A stretch of DNA of 64,000 nt from an uncultured Lachnospiraceae bacterium (GTDB taxonomy: Bacteria; Bacillota; Clostridia; Lachnospirales; Lachnospiraceae): positions 1-64,000 of the forward strand of contig CANRMI010000005.1 of NCBI GenBank assembly GCA_947631685.1. Reading direction: 5' to 3'. The notes beneath the pieces were generated by a model. That model made no database searches. It saw nothing but the letters and a program-made list of their open reading frames with translations, and was not told the origin of the DNA. Each line of letters opens with the position of its first letter. Positions within the stretch are counted from its first letter, which is position 1. This document shows, in pieces, positions 1 to 7,679 of the stretch. Both the position numbers and the translations under genes were made by a program.

Positions 1-103
1 AATCATTAGTCAGTGACAATATATCAGGATATTTTTTCATTGATCCATTGCGTTTACACAAAATAAGTTACACTCTCCCCGTAAGGACATCACAAGCAAG
101 GAG

Positions 104-394
104 TTATCTCATATACCGTTTCAAGATATCGTAAAAATTTTCCCTGGTCCCTGCCATAATCACAACGATTATTTTCCCTTCCGCGTACTCCACCGTATAA
201 GCCAATTCATAATTGGTCTTGTTATAGTATATATCATATCCGTAAACGCCCTGGAGATCTCCTGTTTTTTCCTCTCCTGCCGTATGATCCTCCCGAATCC
301 TGTCAATAGCCTCTTTATACAGCTGTTTCAGTTTTTTATCTTTCAGTTTCTTTAGAAACTTTGCGGCCGGTGGAAGGAATCGAACCTCTGTCAT
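104..394 (-). CDS. RelE/ParE-type toxin of a type II toxin-antitoxin pair
   Basis: A 96-residue basic protein with the length and fold pattern of RelE/YoeB/ParE toxins. It has a lysine-rich N-terminal helix pair (about residues 10-40), then the short beta strands typical of the family (YGYDIYYNK, YELAYTVEY, KIIVVIMAGTRENFY), and ends in a short helix. Members cleave mRNA at the ribosome or poison gyrase; which of these applies cannot be told from sequence. The start overlaps the stop of the AbrB-like gene by four bases (391-394), so the two are translationally coupled as antitoxin then toxin. It could also be an inactive plasmid-addiction remnant, but the reading frame is intact. Confidence 0.8.
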   Translation of the reverse strand: MTEVRFLPPAAKFLKKLKDKKLKQLYKEAIDRIREDHTAGEEKTGDLQGVYGYDIYYNKTNYELAYTVEYAEGKIIVVIMAGTRENFYDILKRYMR

Positions 395-759
395 TCTTCT
401 TCCTCCCCGTCAAAAATATCTTCATAAGATACATAATCTGATTCTGAAGACGCGGCACGCTCTGCCTCCGTAAGCATTTCCTCTACTGCAGGCCGTACCT
501 TGCTTTGTGCCTTTTTAAACTGCTCCAGCAGTTCGCTCCCGCTATATCCCTGAGAAATCAGATCCGCCAGAATCTGCTCTGCGAACTCTCCTCCCGCATT
601 ATTTCTCGCAGGGCGTAAAACCAATTCATTTCCACGAACCATGCACTCTGCCTCAGTGTCAAAACCCAGCATTGTAAAAAATTTCAACGGGATTGTAATC
701 TGCCTTTTCGTAGAAATACTGACCTTTTTCATTTCCATAGAAACACTTCCTTTCGCCAT
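391..759 (-). CDS. AbrB/MazE-type antitoxin (SpoVT-AbrB domain)
   Basis: About 122 residues. The N-terminal part carries a swapped-hairpin AbrB-like DNA-binding domain (KKVSISTKRQITIP, then a glycine turn and a strand ending LVLRPAR); the C-terminal half is acidic and probably wraps the toxin. The frame opens at a TTG at 768. An ATG at 759 lies 11 bases after AAGGAG, and another ATG at 738 has AAAGGAAG 7 bases upstream, so the start is uncertain by a few codons. It precedes and overlaps the toxin gene and is likely autoregulated through the promoter at 845-873. Confidence 0.78.
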   Translation of the reverse strand: MAKGSVSMEMKKVSISTKRQITIPLKFFTMLGFDTEAECMVRGNELVLRPARNNAGGEFAEQILADLISQGYSGSELLEQFKKAQSKVRPAVEEMLTEAERAASSESDYVSYEDIFDGEEEE

Positions 760-844
760 TGCGGCCAATTCTCCTTATATTGTATGCAGAACAAATCAAA
801 TTATCCGATTATCTTTGTTTCTTTGTTACTTGGTATATAAGATT

Positions 845-873
845 ATTTTATGCAATGCATGCTGCAATGTCAA
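845..873 (-). promoter_or_regulatory. Promoter of the toxin-antitoxin operon
   Basis: On the minus strand TTGACA (868-873) and TAAAAT (845-850) are separated by exactly 17 bases, nearly a perfect sigma-A promoter. The spacer is rich in TGCA/ATGCAT half-sites (851-866), a plausible operator for the AbrB-like antitoxin. It diverges from the promoter at 901-929. Confidence 0.75.
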
Positions 874-890
874 GTTTTACATTTTATAAG

Positions 891-954
891 TAAGGTGTAC
901 TTGACACGCTTCGTTTAATCAGGTATCATGATGGAGTAAGGTAAACCTGACACG
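891..954 (+). promoter_or_regulatory. Promoter and paired operator-like repeats upstream of the XRE gene
   Basis: TTGACA (901-906) and TATCAT (924-929) with a 17-base spacer form a strong promoter. An 18-base motif of the form TAAGGTNNACNTGACACG occurs twice in direct orientation, at 891-908 (covering the -35) and at 937-954 (just past the start of transcription), with three mismatches. This looks like a pair of binding sites for the XRE protein encoded immediately downstream; that assignment is inferred. Confidence 0.65.
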
Positions 955-969
955 AAATGGAGCGGTGTT

Positions 970-1176
970 GTGAAAAACAGGGTAAAGGTGCTGCGCGAAG
1001 CGGCGGGCTTAACACAAAAGGAGCTGGGAGAAAAAGTCGGTGTTTCCCGTCAAGCTGTTAATGCTATCGAAACAGGCAAGTTTGACCCTTCCATTTGGCT
1101 GGCGTATGACCTTGCAAACTATTTTGATATACGCATTGAAGAATTGTTTGATTTCGAGGGGAGTACACGAAAATGA
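970..1176 (+). CDS. Small XRE-family transcriptional regulator
   Basis: A 68-residue protein made almost entirely of one Cro/C1-type helix-turn-helix (LREAAGLTQKELGEKVGVSR, then QAVNAIETGKFDPS), resembling the YozG-like single-domain regulators of Firmicutes. It starts at GTG 970, 8 bases after a GGAG. Its stop overlaps the start of the next gene (1173-1176), so it is co-expressed with a membrane protein, a common arrangement in which the regulator controls its own operon. Two repeat motifs flanking the promoter are candidate autoregulatory sites. Confidence 0.85.
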   Translation: MKNRVKVLREAAGLTQKELGEKVGVSRQAVNAIETGKFDPSIWLAYDLANYFDIRIEELFDFEGSTRK

Positions 1177-1574
1177 AAATTATAAGAAATCCAAAGGTAA
1201 ATGCCGTAATTATCTTAATCATTACAGCGTTTTACTCGCTGGTATTTATCTTAACATCGAGACACATTGAGTTTGAACGTATGTTAAATCATGCCAGCAC
1301 ACTAAACAATGCCTTTTGGAACGCATGGTCAGATTTTTTGTCGCAGGGTAATTTGAAGTACATCGGTTATGCTTATCTCGTGTTGGCAGTTGCCATTATA
1401 ATTCTATTTATCGTTTCCGGGATAGTAATGGTATGCTTGTTCCCTGTGGCGTTGCTTCTTGTTTTAAGCGACCCGAACTACGCCATTGAAACCCTCACGC
1501 TTCTTATCGTCGTGCATTGGTCTGCGGTGCTGATTGCGGACTTGGCGTATGTCATAAAGTGGGGTAAGGCGTAA
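1173..1574 (+). CDS. Small multi-pass membrane protein paired with XRE regulator
   Basis: 133 residues with hydrophobic segments near residues 9-28, 62-100 (probably two passes) and 105-128. I do not recognise a named family; regulators of the preceding type often pair with small membrane proteins of unknown function. It overlaps the regulator's stop by four bases. There are no catalytic motifs. The operon appears to be only these two genes, since the following 200 bases are non-coding on this strand. Confidence 0.6.
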   Translation: MKIIRNPKVNAVIILIITAFYSLVFILTSRHIEFERMLNHASTLNNAFWNAWSDFLSQGNLKYIGYAYLVLAVAIIILFIVSGIVMVCLFPVALLLVLSDPNYAIETLTLLIVVHWSAVLIADLAYVIKWGKA

Positions 1575-1613
1575 AGGGAAAAATTGCACTCTTGAAAACA
1601 GAAAAACAAATTA

Positions 1614-1638
1614 TTACTTAATTTTAGCCACTAAGGCT
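1614..1638. repeat. 25-bp direct repeat, copy 1
   Basis: These 25 bases recur exactly at 2799-2823 in the same orientation. The two copies bracket the PadR/DUF2812 cassette. The motif holds a short internal dyad (AGCC, five bases, GGCT minus overlap) and no open frame. Confidence 0.85.
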
Positions 1639-1773
1639 ATTTGAAAATCTTAAATAAAATCAACCATGCTTATCGGAGTGCTTACCCAATTGGGCAGGGC
1701 TTCGACCAGCCCCACAATTCCGGAAAGGGACAAATAATGCAGTCTGCTAAAATACAGTCCCCATTCTGTTTTC

Positions 1774-2328
1774 TCATGATCTTTTGCTGTACTTTTTTCT
1801 CAGTTTGTGCAGTTTTAATCCGCAATGAAGGAAAAGATAAAGGTACAGAAGAAACACCAGTGCGAATACGATTGTCAAAATATCTGCAAGAGAGTCATTT
1901 TCGTTGATACACCTGATTAAATTTGGCAGCACGCAGCAGAAAAAAATAATCACGAGAGGCAGCATCCTTGTTTTGACAATGTGATCGATCATATCTATAC
2001 GGGAAACATCGTCAGAGAAAATCTCGGCATCCTGTTCTGTATCCATCTCCGAAATCGGTTTGCGGAAGTACAGCCAGCCCAGATAACCGTTAAAACACTC
2101 CCAGCCGTAATCCTGAAACAGCTGAAAATAATCTCTGTTTTCCGTATTGTTCTTATAGTCCAGTCGATAGACGACATCTTCCGGCGCGCAGCTTTCGAAG
2201 ATATAAAAACAAGGCGGCACTGTTTTTACCAATTTCCAGCCGTTCTTATGCTTCTCACGCAGCCAGATTTCCTCTTCCTCATAATCTGCTATGGTAAAAA
2301 ATCGGATGCTCCATTTTTGGCTATTCAT
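1774..2328 (-). CDS. DUF2812 domain membrane protein
   Basis: 184 residues. The N-terminal 110 or so match the soluble DUF2812 pattern (a strand-rich region with LREKHKNGWKL, YRLDYK, DYFQLFQDYGWE and YFRKP), followed by two membrane helices (about 125-145 and 150-172) and a basic tail. The family is unknown in function but is repeatedly found directly behind PadR regulators, as here: its start overlaps the PadR stop by eight bases. It is probably the sole target co-transcribed with PadR and repressed through the operator at 2691-2709. Confidence 0.82.
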   Translation of the reverse strand: MNSQKWSIRFFTIADYEEEEIWLREKHKNGWKLVKTVPPCFYIFESCAPEDVVYRLDYKNNTENRDYFQLFQDYGWECFNGYLGWLYFRKPISEMDTEQDAEIFSDDVSRIDMIDHIVKTRMLPLVIIFFCCVLPNLIRCINENDSLADILTIVFALVFLLYLYLFLHCGLKLHKLRKKYSKRS

Positions 2329-2644
2329 TTACATTCTCCCCTCTGCTATTTTTATAAAGGCGTTCAATGCGATGAAGTTCAAGGCTCAAAATTTCTGTTC
2401 CAAGTGATGTAATCTGATACAATTTTCGCTTTTCTTCCTCCCGCACAAAGGCAATCAACCCATCTTTCTCCATTTTGGAAAGGGTGCCATACATAGTGCC
2501 GGCACTGATGACCAGCTCTCCGCCTGTCATTTGTTTGACCTGCTGACAGATCCCATAGCCATGCTGCGGCTGCTGCAGGCAATACAGAATGTAGAAACCG
2601 CTCTCCGTCATGGGGACGTAGATGCGTCTGATTTTATTATTCAT
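2321..2644 (-). CDS. PadR-family transcriptional regulator
   Basis: 107 residues with the PadR winged helix: a first helix containing ILYCLQQPQHGYGI, the recognition helix around GGELVISAGTMYGTLSKME and the wing LIAFVREEEKRKLYQIT, then a C-terminal dimer helix. Members are ligand-sensing repressors that usually control their own operon. It lies directly behind a consensus promoter whose core contains a perfect 9-bp inverted repeat and is followed without a gap by the DUF2812 gene. Confidence 0.92.
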   Translation of the reverse strand: MNNKIRRIYVPMTESGFYILYCLQQPQHGYGICQQVKQMTGGELVISAGTMYGTLSKMEKDGLIAFVREEEKRKLYQITSLGTEILSLELHRIERLYKNSRGENVNE

Positions 2645-2688
2645 AAATCCTCCTGACTATCATGATTCGATGCATTGAGGTTCTATAT

Positions 2689-2717
2689 ATTATATCGAGC
2701 CTCGATATAAATGTCAA
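2689..2717 (-). promoter_or_regulatory. padR promoter with embedded operator
   Basis: On the minus strand TTGACA (2712-2717), a 17-base spacer and TATAAT (2689-2694) form an exact consensus promoter. A perfect inverted repeat TATATCGAG-C-CTCGATATA (2691-2709) fills the space from the -10 through the spacer. A repressor bound there would block the polymerase; PadR is the obvious candidate. Confidence 0.85.
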
Positions 2718-2798
2718 TGGATTTCTGAAAAATAAGTCTTTTTTCGAAAAGTGTCCCTGCTGGCTACAATACCCCTTAAATACTACATTTAGCACATT

Positions 2799-2823
2799 TT
2801 ACTTAATTTTAGCCACTAAGGCT
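2799..2823. repeat. 25-bp direct repeat, copy 2
   Basis: Exact copy of 1614-1638, 1185 bases downstream in the same orientation, outside the padR promoter. The pair may mark the ends of an inserted cassette or residual recombination sites. Confidence 0.85.
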
Positions 2824-2903
2824 GATTATAAAATTATAAGAATGGCGTTGACAAGTTCCTGATTGAGTTGTATTATTGTATACGGAAATACAAGGCGGAC
2901 AAA

Positions 2904-2937
2904 GGCGTTCTATCTACGGATGGAACGCCCTTTTTTT
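2904..2937 (+). terminator. Intrinsic terminator or leader attenuator
   Basis: GGCGTTC (2904-2910) pairs with GAACGCC (2923-2929), 12-base loop, followed by C and seven T. No plus-strand gene ends just upstream, and the first gene of the ATP-grasp run starts only 25 bases later, so this may be an attenuator within that operon's leader rather than the end of another transcript. Confidence 0.7.
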
Positions 2938-2961
2938 ATGGACAATATGGGAGGAAGCAAT

Positions 2962-4281
2962 ATGTATGATTTAGATCTGTTAGAGCATACGGACACTGTC
3001 AATGAACTTTTGGCGCGCTACGGGGTGAAGTTTGGAATTTATAAAAACAATACTTTCCGGGAGCAGCTTTTTCCCTTTGACGCGATTCCGAGGGTTATTG
3101 AGCGGGCAGAGTTTGATTTTTTAGAGCGGGGACTGAAACAGAGAGTGGTGGCTCTTAATCTTTTCCTGAAGGATATTTACAGCCAAAAAAAGATCGTGAA
3201 AGATAAGGTGATTCCCGAAGATTTTATCTTTGCGTCCAGTGGATATATGGCGGAGTGTGAAGGGGTCAGCCCCAGGAAGGATATTTATTCCCATATATCA
3301 GGCATTGATCTGGTGCAGGGAAAGGATAAAAGCTGGTATATCCTGGAAGACAATCTGCGGGTGCCTTCCGGCGCCTCCTACCCGATGATCGCCAGGGAAT
3401 TGTGCAGACGGAGCAGTCCTCAGACTTTCCGGGACACCAGACTGGAGGACAACCGCAATTATGCGGAGCTTTTGCGGCGTACCATGGACAATGTGAACGT
3501 GGGTGGGCACACAGTGATCCTCACGCCGGGACGATATAACGCGGCTTATTTTGAGCATTCCTATCTGGCAGAGAAGACGGGGGCGCATTTGGTGAACGGC
3601 TCGGAACTGCGGGTGGAGGATGATAAGCTCTATTATGTCAACTTTGACGGCAGACTGGAAAGAGTGGGGGCGGTCTATAGGAGAATTTCCGATGAGTATC
3701 TGGATCCCATGAACTTTAATCCGGAGTCGGTGATCGGAATTCCCCATATTTATGATGTCTACCGCAAGGGCAATGTGGCTTTGCTCAATGCTCCGGGCAA
3801 TGGGATAGCGGATGACAAGGGTATTTATTATTTTGTGCCGAAGATGATACGGTATTATCTGGGTGAGGAGCCGATTTTGCACAACGCGCCTACCTATCTG
3901 CCCTTCTATGAGGAGGATATGAAGTATGTTCTGGAACATTTCGATACGCTGGTACTCAAAGATGTGGCAGAGGCAGGAGGGTATGGAGTGGTATTTGGAA
4001 GCAGTATGAGCGCAAAACAAAAAGAGGACTTCCTTGCGCTTTTAAAGAAAGAGCCCCGAAGATTCATTGCTCAGGAAGTGATAGACTTTCTGGACATTGA
4101 TATTTTTGAAGGCAGCGAGACGGTGCCCCGCAAAGCGGATTTGCGAGCGTTTGTGTTGATGGCGGACGAACCTCTTGTCTGGAAAAGCGGGCTCACCAGA
4201 TTCTCCAGAAACCCGGATTCTTTTATTGTCAATTCTTCACAGGGAGGAGGTTTTAAAGACACATGGGTATTATCTCACTAG
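2962..4281 (+). CDS. Circularly permuted ATP-grasp protein (DUF404/DUF407)
   Basis: About 439 residues from the ATG at 2962, chosen because GGGAGGAAG lies 5-13 bases upstream; an upstream extension in frame has no ribosome site. The sequence follows the DUF404/DUF407 pattern: LEDNLRVPSGASYPM near residue 130, a central TPGRYNAAYFEHSYLA segment, and VLKDVAEAGGYGVVFG near 335. The circularly permuted ATP-grasp family is predicted to activate carboxylates with ATP and join them to amines. Its usual neighbours are alpha-E and transglutaminase-like proteins, as here. Substrate is unknown. The 3' end overlaps the next gene by 19 bases. Confidence 0.88.
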   Translation: MYDLDLLEHTDTVNELLARYGVKFGIYKNNTFREQLFPFDAIPRVIERAEFDFLERGLKQRVVALNLFLKDIYSQKKIVKDKVIPEDFIFASSGYMAECEGVSPRKDIYSHISGIDLVQGKDKSWYILEDNLRVPSGASYPMIARELCRRSSPQTFRDTRLEDNRNYAELLRRTMDNVNVGGHTVILTPGRYNAAYFEHSYLAEKTGAHLVNGSELRVEDDKLYYVNFDGRLERVGAVYRRISDEYLDPMNFNPESVIGIPHIYDVYRKGNVALLNAPGNGIADDKGIYYFVPKMIRYYLGEEPILHNAPTYLPFYEEDMKYVLEHFDTLVLKDVAEAGGYGVVFGSSMSAKQKEDFLALLKKEPRRFIAQEVIDFLDIDIFEGSETVPRKADLRAFVLMADEPLVWKSGLTRFSRNPDSFIVNSSQGGGFKDTWVLSH

Positions 4282-4925
4282 AACAGACGGACAGATTATA
4301 TTGGCTGGGGCGGTACACGGAGCGGGTTTACACCACTCTGCGCCTGTATTCCAACAGCTTTGACACTATGATTGACGAAATCTCTGACAGCTATCGGGAT
4401 TTTTGCGAGATGATAGATATTCCGGATGTCTATGGTTCCAAGGAGGTCTTCCGGGAAAAATATCCCTTCGATGAGGAAAATCCCGATTCCATTCTGAGCA
4501 ATCTCACCAGAGCATATGATAATGCCATTGTGCTTCGGGAAGAGATCGGATCGGAGACGCTCTCCTACATACAGCTTGCTATCTATGATATGAACAAGGC
4601 GAAGATCAGTCGTGCCCCGCTGATCGAGATGCAGCGGGTTATTGACAATATCCTGGCGTTTTGGGGAATTGTGGATGACAGTATCGATTCCCGGCAGGTG
4701 CGCAATATCATCAAGACCGGAAAGAGAATCGAGAGGATCGATCTGTACGCGAGACTGGGCATCTCCAGGGAGGAGCTGGAGAGGGAGATCAGCCGTCTCG
4801 CTACGCGTATTGATCGAAGCGGCATGAAATATGATGAAGAGAAAATATTGCATTTAAAACAGCTTGTGGAGCAGCCCGAAATCAATTATTATAAGATTGT
4901 ATCTGAGGTGGAATCGATCTTATAA
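4263..4925 (+). CDS. Alpha-E domain protein (DUF403)
   Basis: 220 residues, almost wholly helical. It begins GIISLEQTDRLYWLGRYTER, the signature opening of alpha-E proteins, and contains the conserved YDMNKA and WGIVDDSIDSRQVRNI segments. Family members are typically near 300 residues, so this is a short form. The fold has no known catalytic activity; it always travels with ATP-grasp DUF404/407 partners and is thought to be an accessory or scaffold in the same amide-forming system. GGAGGAGG sits inside the end of the preceding gene at 4243-4250, giving translational coupling. Confidence 0.88.
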   Translation: MGIISLEQTDRLYWLGRYTERVYTTLRLYSNSFDTMIDEISDSYRDFCEMIDIPDVYGSKEVFREKYPFDEENPDSILSNLTRAYDNAIVLREEIGSETLSYIQLAIYDMNKAKISRAPLIEMQRVIDNILAFWGIVDDSIDSRQVRNIIKTGKRIERIDLYARLGISREELEREISRLATRIDRSGMKYDEEKILHLKQLVEQPEINYYKIVSEVESIL

Positions 4926-4936
4926 AGGAGCAGGGC

Positions 4937-5728
4937 GTGAAAAAACTGTATTTTGAATATTATATGCAGATTGTCTATTCCGAGGCGGCGCAAAGCTGTC
5001 GTTATACCATGAAGTGTATTCCGGCCGGGACGGACCGGCAGAGGCTTGAGACGCTGAAAATCCAGATTCATCCTGAGGCGGACTATTGCGAGGGAGAGGA
5101 TTCTTTTGGAAACAGGCTGCTTTTTGGCGGTGTGGACATTCCTCATGATTCCTTTGACATTTGCATGAAGGGACGGATCACAGTCGGATTGGCGGCGTCC
5201 GAACCCATTACAAAGGATACGGATGCCATGCTGTTTCGCCATCACCATGGCCTGACGAAACCCGGCGAGAGGATTGCCTGTTATTTTGAGAGCCTGCGGG
5301 GCGGCTTGCAGGGGACCGCGTTGGAGCAGGGAAAATTTTTAATGCACAGACTGCATCAGGATTTTGTGTATGAACAGAATATCACAGACATCTCTACTAC
5401 CGCGGAGAAGGCATTCCGGCTGGGAGGAGGTGTCTGTCAGGATTACGCCCATATTTTGATCACACTCTGCCGTATGGCAAAGATTTCTGCCAGATATGTG
5501 ACGGGAATGCTGCTCGGAGAGGGAAAAAGTCATGCCTGGGTGGAAATTCTCTCCGATGACAGGTGGTATGCTTTAGATCCCGCCAATGATCTGGAGGTGA
5601 CGGATTCCCACATTAAAATAGGTGTGGGCAGGGATGCTGCGGACTGCGCCATCAACCGTGGACTTGTGATGGGAGGCGGACGGCAGACACAGACTGTCCG
5701 GGTGAGTGTGACAGAGGAGGAAATATGA
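4937..5728 (+). CDS. Transglutaminase-like cysteine protease family protein
   Basis: 263 residues from GTG 4937, with GGAG eight bases upstream. The N-terminal 130 residues are the beta-rich bacterial transglutaminase N region. The papain-like core follows with the catalytic triad visible: Cys in GGGVCQDYAHILITLCR, His in KSHAWVEI, Asp in WYALDPAND. There is no signal peptide, so it acts in the cytosol. In this gene context the domain is expected to hydrolyse or transfer an amide or peptide bond on the ATP-grasp product. The stop overlaps the next start (5725-5728). Confidence 0.88.
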   Translation: MKKLYFEYYMQIVYSEAAQSCRYTMKCIPAGTDRQRLETLKIQIHPEADYCEGEDSFGNRLLFGGVDIPHDSFDICMKGRITVGLAASEPITKDTDAMLFRHHHGLTKPGERIACYFESLRGGLQGTALEQGKFLMHRLHQDFVYEQNITDISTTAEKAFRLGGGVCQDYAHILITLCRMAKISARYVTGMLLGEGKSHAWVEILSDDRWYALDPANDLEVTDSHIKIGVGRDAADCAINRGLVMGGGRQTQTVRVSVTEEEI

Positions 5729-6684
5729 TAGAGACAGTTGCAACGGTGGGGCTGCCTGTAGATGAGACGCTTACCATCAGGAAAAATCGGCTTCAGCCCC
5801 AAGAGAATATTTTGACAGGAGAAAAAAAGCGCATCAGTATTGTGACAGGTATTCATGGAGACGAGCTGGAGGGGCAGTATGTCTGCTTTGAAGTCGCAAG
5901 AAGGATTCGGGAGCACAGGGAGCTGTTGACGGGAACCGTGGATATCTATCCGGCGATGAATCCTTTGGGGATCGATTCCATCACCCGGGGAATACCGGCG
6001 TTTGATCTGGATATGAATAGACTTTTTCCCGGCAATCGTGAGGGAGATATGACGGAGTATGTGGCGGCAAAGATCATCGAGGACATCGAAGGCTCTGATG
6101 TCTGTATTGATATCCATGCCAGCAATATTTTCCTGACGGAAATTCCACAGATTCGGATCAATGAACTGCACAAGGAGAAATTAATTCCTCTGGCGATGCA
6201 GACAAATGTGGATTTTATCTGGGTGCATGGAGCCAGTACGGTGCTGGAATCCACACTTGCCCATAGCTTAAACAGTCGTGATGTGCCTACGCTGGTGGTG
6301 GAAATGGGAGTGGGAATGCGGATCACGCGCTCCTACTGTGAGCAGCTAATAGACGGAATCTTTCATCTCATGGCACAAATGGGAATCTGGAAAGGAGAGA
6401 CAAAGGAGCCGCGGCGTCCGATCATCTCTCAAAATCCGGATGACGTGAGCTATCTGAACGCTACTACCGCGGGCGTTTTTATTCCTCATGTCAAACACTG
6501 GGAGATGTTGAAACAGGGGGATCTGATCGGATGGATCATAGATCCTCTGGGGGGAGAGGTGCTGGATGAGATACTTTCCCCCGTGAACGGAATTCTCTTT
6601 ACCATAAGGGAGTATCCGGTGGTGGACGCGGGCTCCCTTGTGGGGAGGCTTTTGCGTGAGGAAACGCTTAAAGAAGGAAAATAA
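5725..6684 (+). CDS. Succinylglutamate desuccinylase/aspartoacylase-like zinc hydrolase
   Basis: 319 residues of the AstE/AspA branch of the M14 carboxypeptidase fold. Zinc-binding motifs are intact: GIHGDELEG (His and Glu) near residue 49 and CIDIHAS (third ligand) near 131; a candidate catalytic Glu sits in TLVVEMG. The last 90 residues form the barrel-like domain common to this family. The expected activity is removal of an acyl group or an amide-linked residue from a small molecule or peptide. It is translationally coupled to the transglutaminase gene and followed by a diverged paralogue. Confidence 0.88.
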   Translation: MIETVATVGLPVDETLTIRKNRLQPQENILTGEKKRISIVTGIHGDELEGQYVCFEVARRIREHRELLTGTVDIYPAMNPLGIDSITRGIPAFDLDMNRLFPGNREGDMTEYVAAKIIEDIEGSDVCIDIHASNIFLTEIPQIRINELHKEKLIPLAMQTNVDFIWVHGASTVLESTLAHSLNSRDVPTLVVEMGVGMRITRSYCEQLIDGIFHLMAQMGIWKGETKEPRRPIISQNPDDVSYLNATTAGVFIPHVKHWEMLKQGDLIGWIIDPLGGEVLDEILSPVNGILFTIREYPVVDAGSLVGRLLREETLKEGK

Positions 6685-6707
6685 AAGGCGGGGAAGGTCC
6701 ATAACCT

Positions 6708-7652
6708 ATGAGAAAGAAGACTATATATGAGTGCAAGGCTCTGTACAGAGATGTATTCCGGGTGACCGGTTATGAGTTTGGCGAGGGTGAAAAGTCTGTT
6801 TGTGTCGTGGGAAGTATCCGGGGAAATGAGATACAGCAGCTTTATACCTGTTCACAGTTTGTAAAACGTCTGAAACAGATGGAAGCGGAAGGGAAGATCA
6901 AGGAGGGACATCAGATTCTGGTAGTGCCCTCTGTCAATCCTTATTCCATGAATATCAAAAAGAGATTCTGGCCCACGGACAACACGGATATCAACCGTAT
7001 GTTTCCGGGATACGATCTGGGGGAGACCACGCAGAGAATTGCGGCAGGCGTGTTCGATGTCATCAAGGATTACAAATATGGAATGCAGTTCGCGTCTTTC
7101 TATATGCCGGGAAAATTTACGCCCCATGTGCGGATGATGAAGGCGGGGTATGAGGATGTGGAAATGGCGAAAGAATTCGGAATGCCCTATGTGGTATTGC
7201 GAAACACCAGGCCCTATGATACGACCACATTGAATTATAACTGGCAGATATGGGAGACCAAGGCGTTTAGTATCTACACGACCTCTACTGCGGAGATCGA
7301 CAAAGAGAGTGCGGGGATGGCAATCAGGAGCATTCTGACTTTTTTGTCCAAGGAAGGTATTGTAGACTATCGCGGACATGATGGTTATATCTCCCAGGTG
7401 GTGGAAGATACGCAGATGGCGGCGGTCAGAACAAAGACCGCGGGTCTGTTTGAAAGTCTGGTAAAAGTAGGAGAGGAAGTAGAAGCAGGGCAGATTCTGG
7501 CTCTTGTTACCGATCCTTACGAGGGGGAGGTGTTGGAGGAGCTTCGCGCTCCGGTGGACGGGATCGTGTTTTTTGCCCACAATGACCCGCTGACCTACGC
7601 CAGCACCGCGGTATTTAAGCTGGTAGTCCGGGAGGGCAAAGGATTACTCTAA
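6708..7652 (+). CDS. AstE/aspartoacylase-like protein lacking zinc ligands
   Basis: 314 residues, collinear with the preceding protein: it keeps NTDINRMFPG and the C-terminal barrel (TAGLFESLVKVGEEVEAGQ). The metal-binding positions are changed: GIHGDE is replaced by SIRGNE and the DIHAS ligand region by GMQFAS. The gene is otherwise intact, so it is more likely a pseudoenzyme partner or a hydrolase with altered chemistry than a decaying copy. It is the last gene of the five-gene run, with a strong terminator 28 bases after its stop. I could not identify replacement ligands by eye. Confidence 0.82.
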   Translation: MRKKTIYECKALYRDVFRVTGYEFGEGEKSVCVVGSIRGNEIQQLYTCSQFVKRLKQMEAEGKIKEGHQILVVPSVNPYSMNIKKRFWPTDNTDINRMFPGYDLGETTQRIAAGVFDVIKDYKYGMQFASFYMPGKFTPHVRMMKAGYEDVEMAKEFGMPYVVLRNTRPYDTTTLNYNWQIWETKAFSIYTTSTAEIDKESAGMAIRSILTFLSKEGIVDYRGHDGYISQVVEDTQMAAVRTKTAGLFESLVKVGEEVEAGQILALVTDPYEGEVLEELRAPVDGIVFFAHNDPLTYASTAVFKLVVREGKGLL

Positions 7653-7679
7653 TCTTATTTTCATATTTTGTACTTTAAG

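Noticed and set aside
3298-4020. 240-residue minus-strand frame opposite the ATP-grasp gene, and similar long frames opposite alpha-E, AstE-like, purL and radA genes
   Set aside because: All are antisense to well-supported genes, with His/Arg/Ile-rich composition typical of shadows and no ribosome sites.
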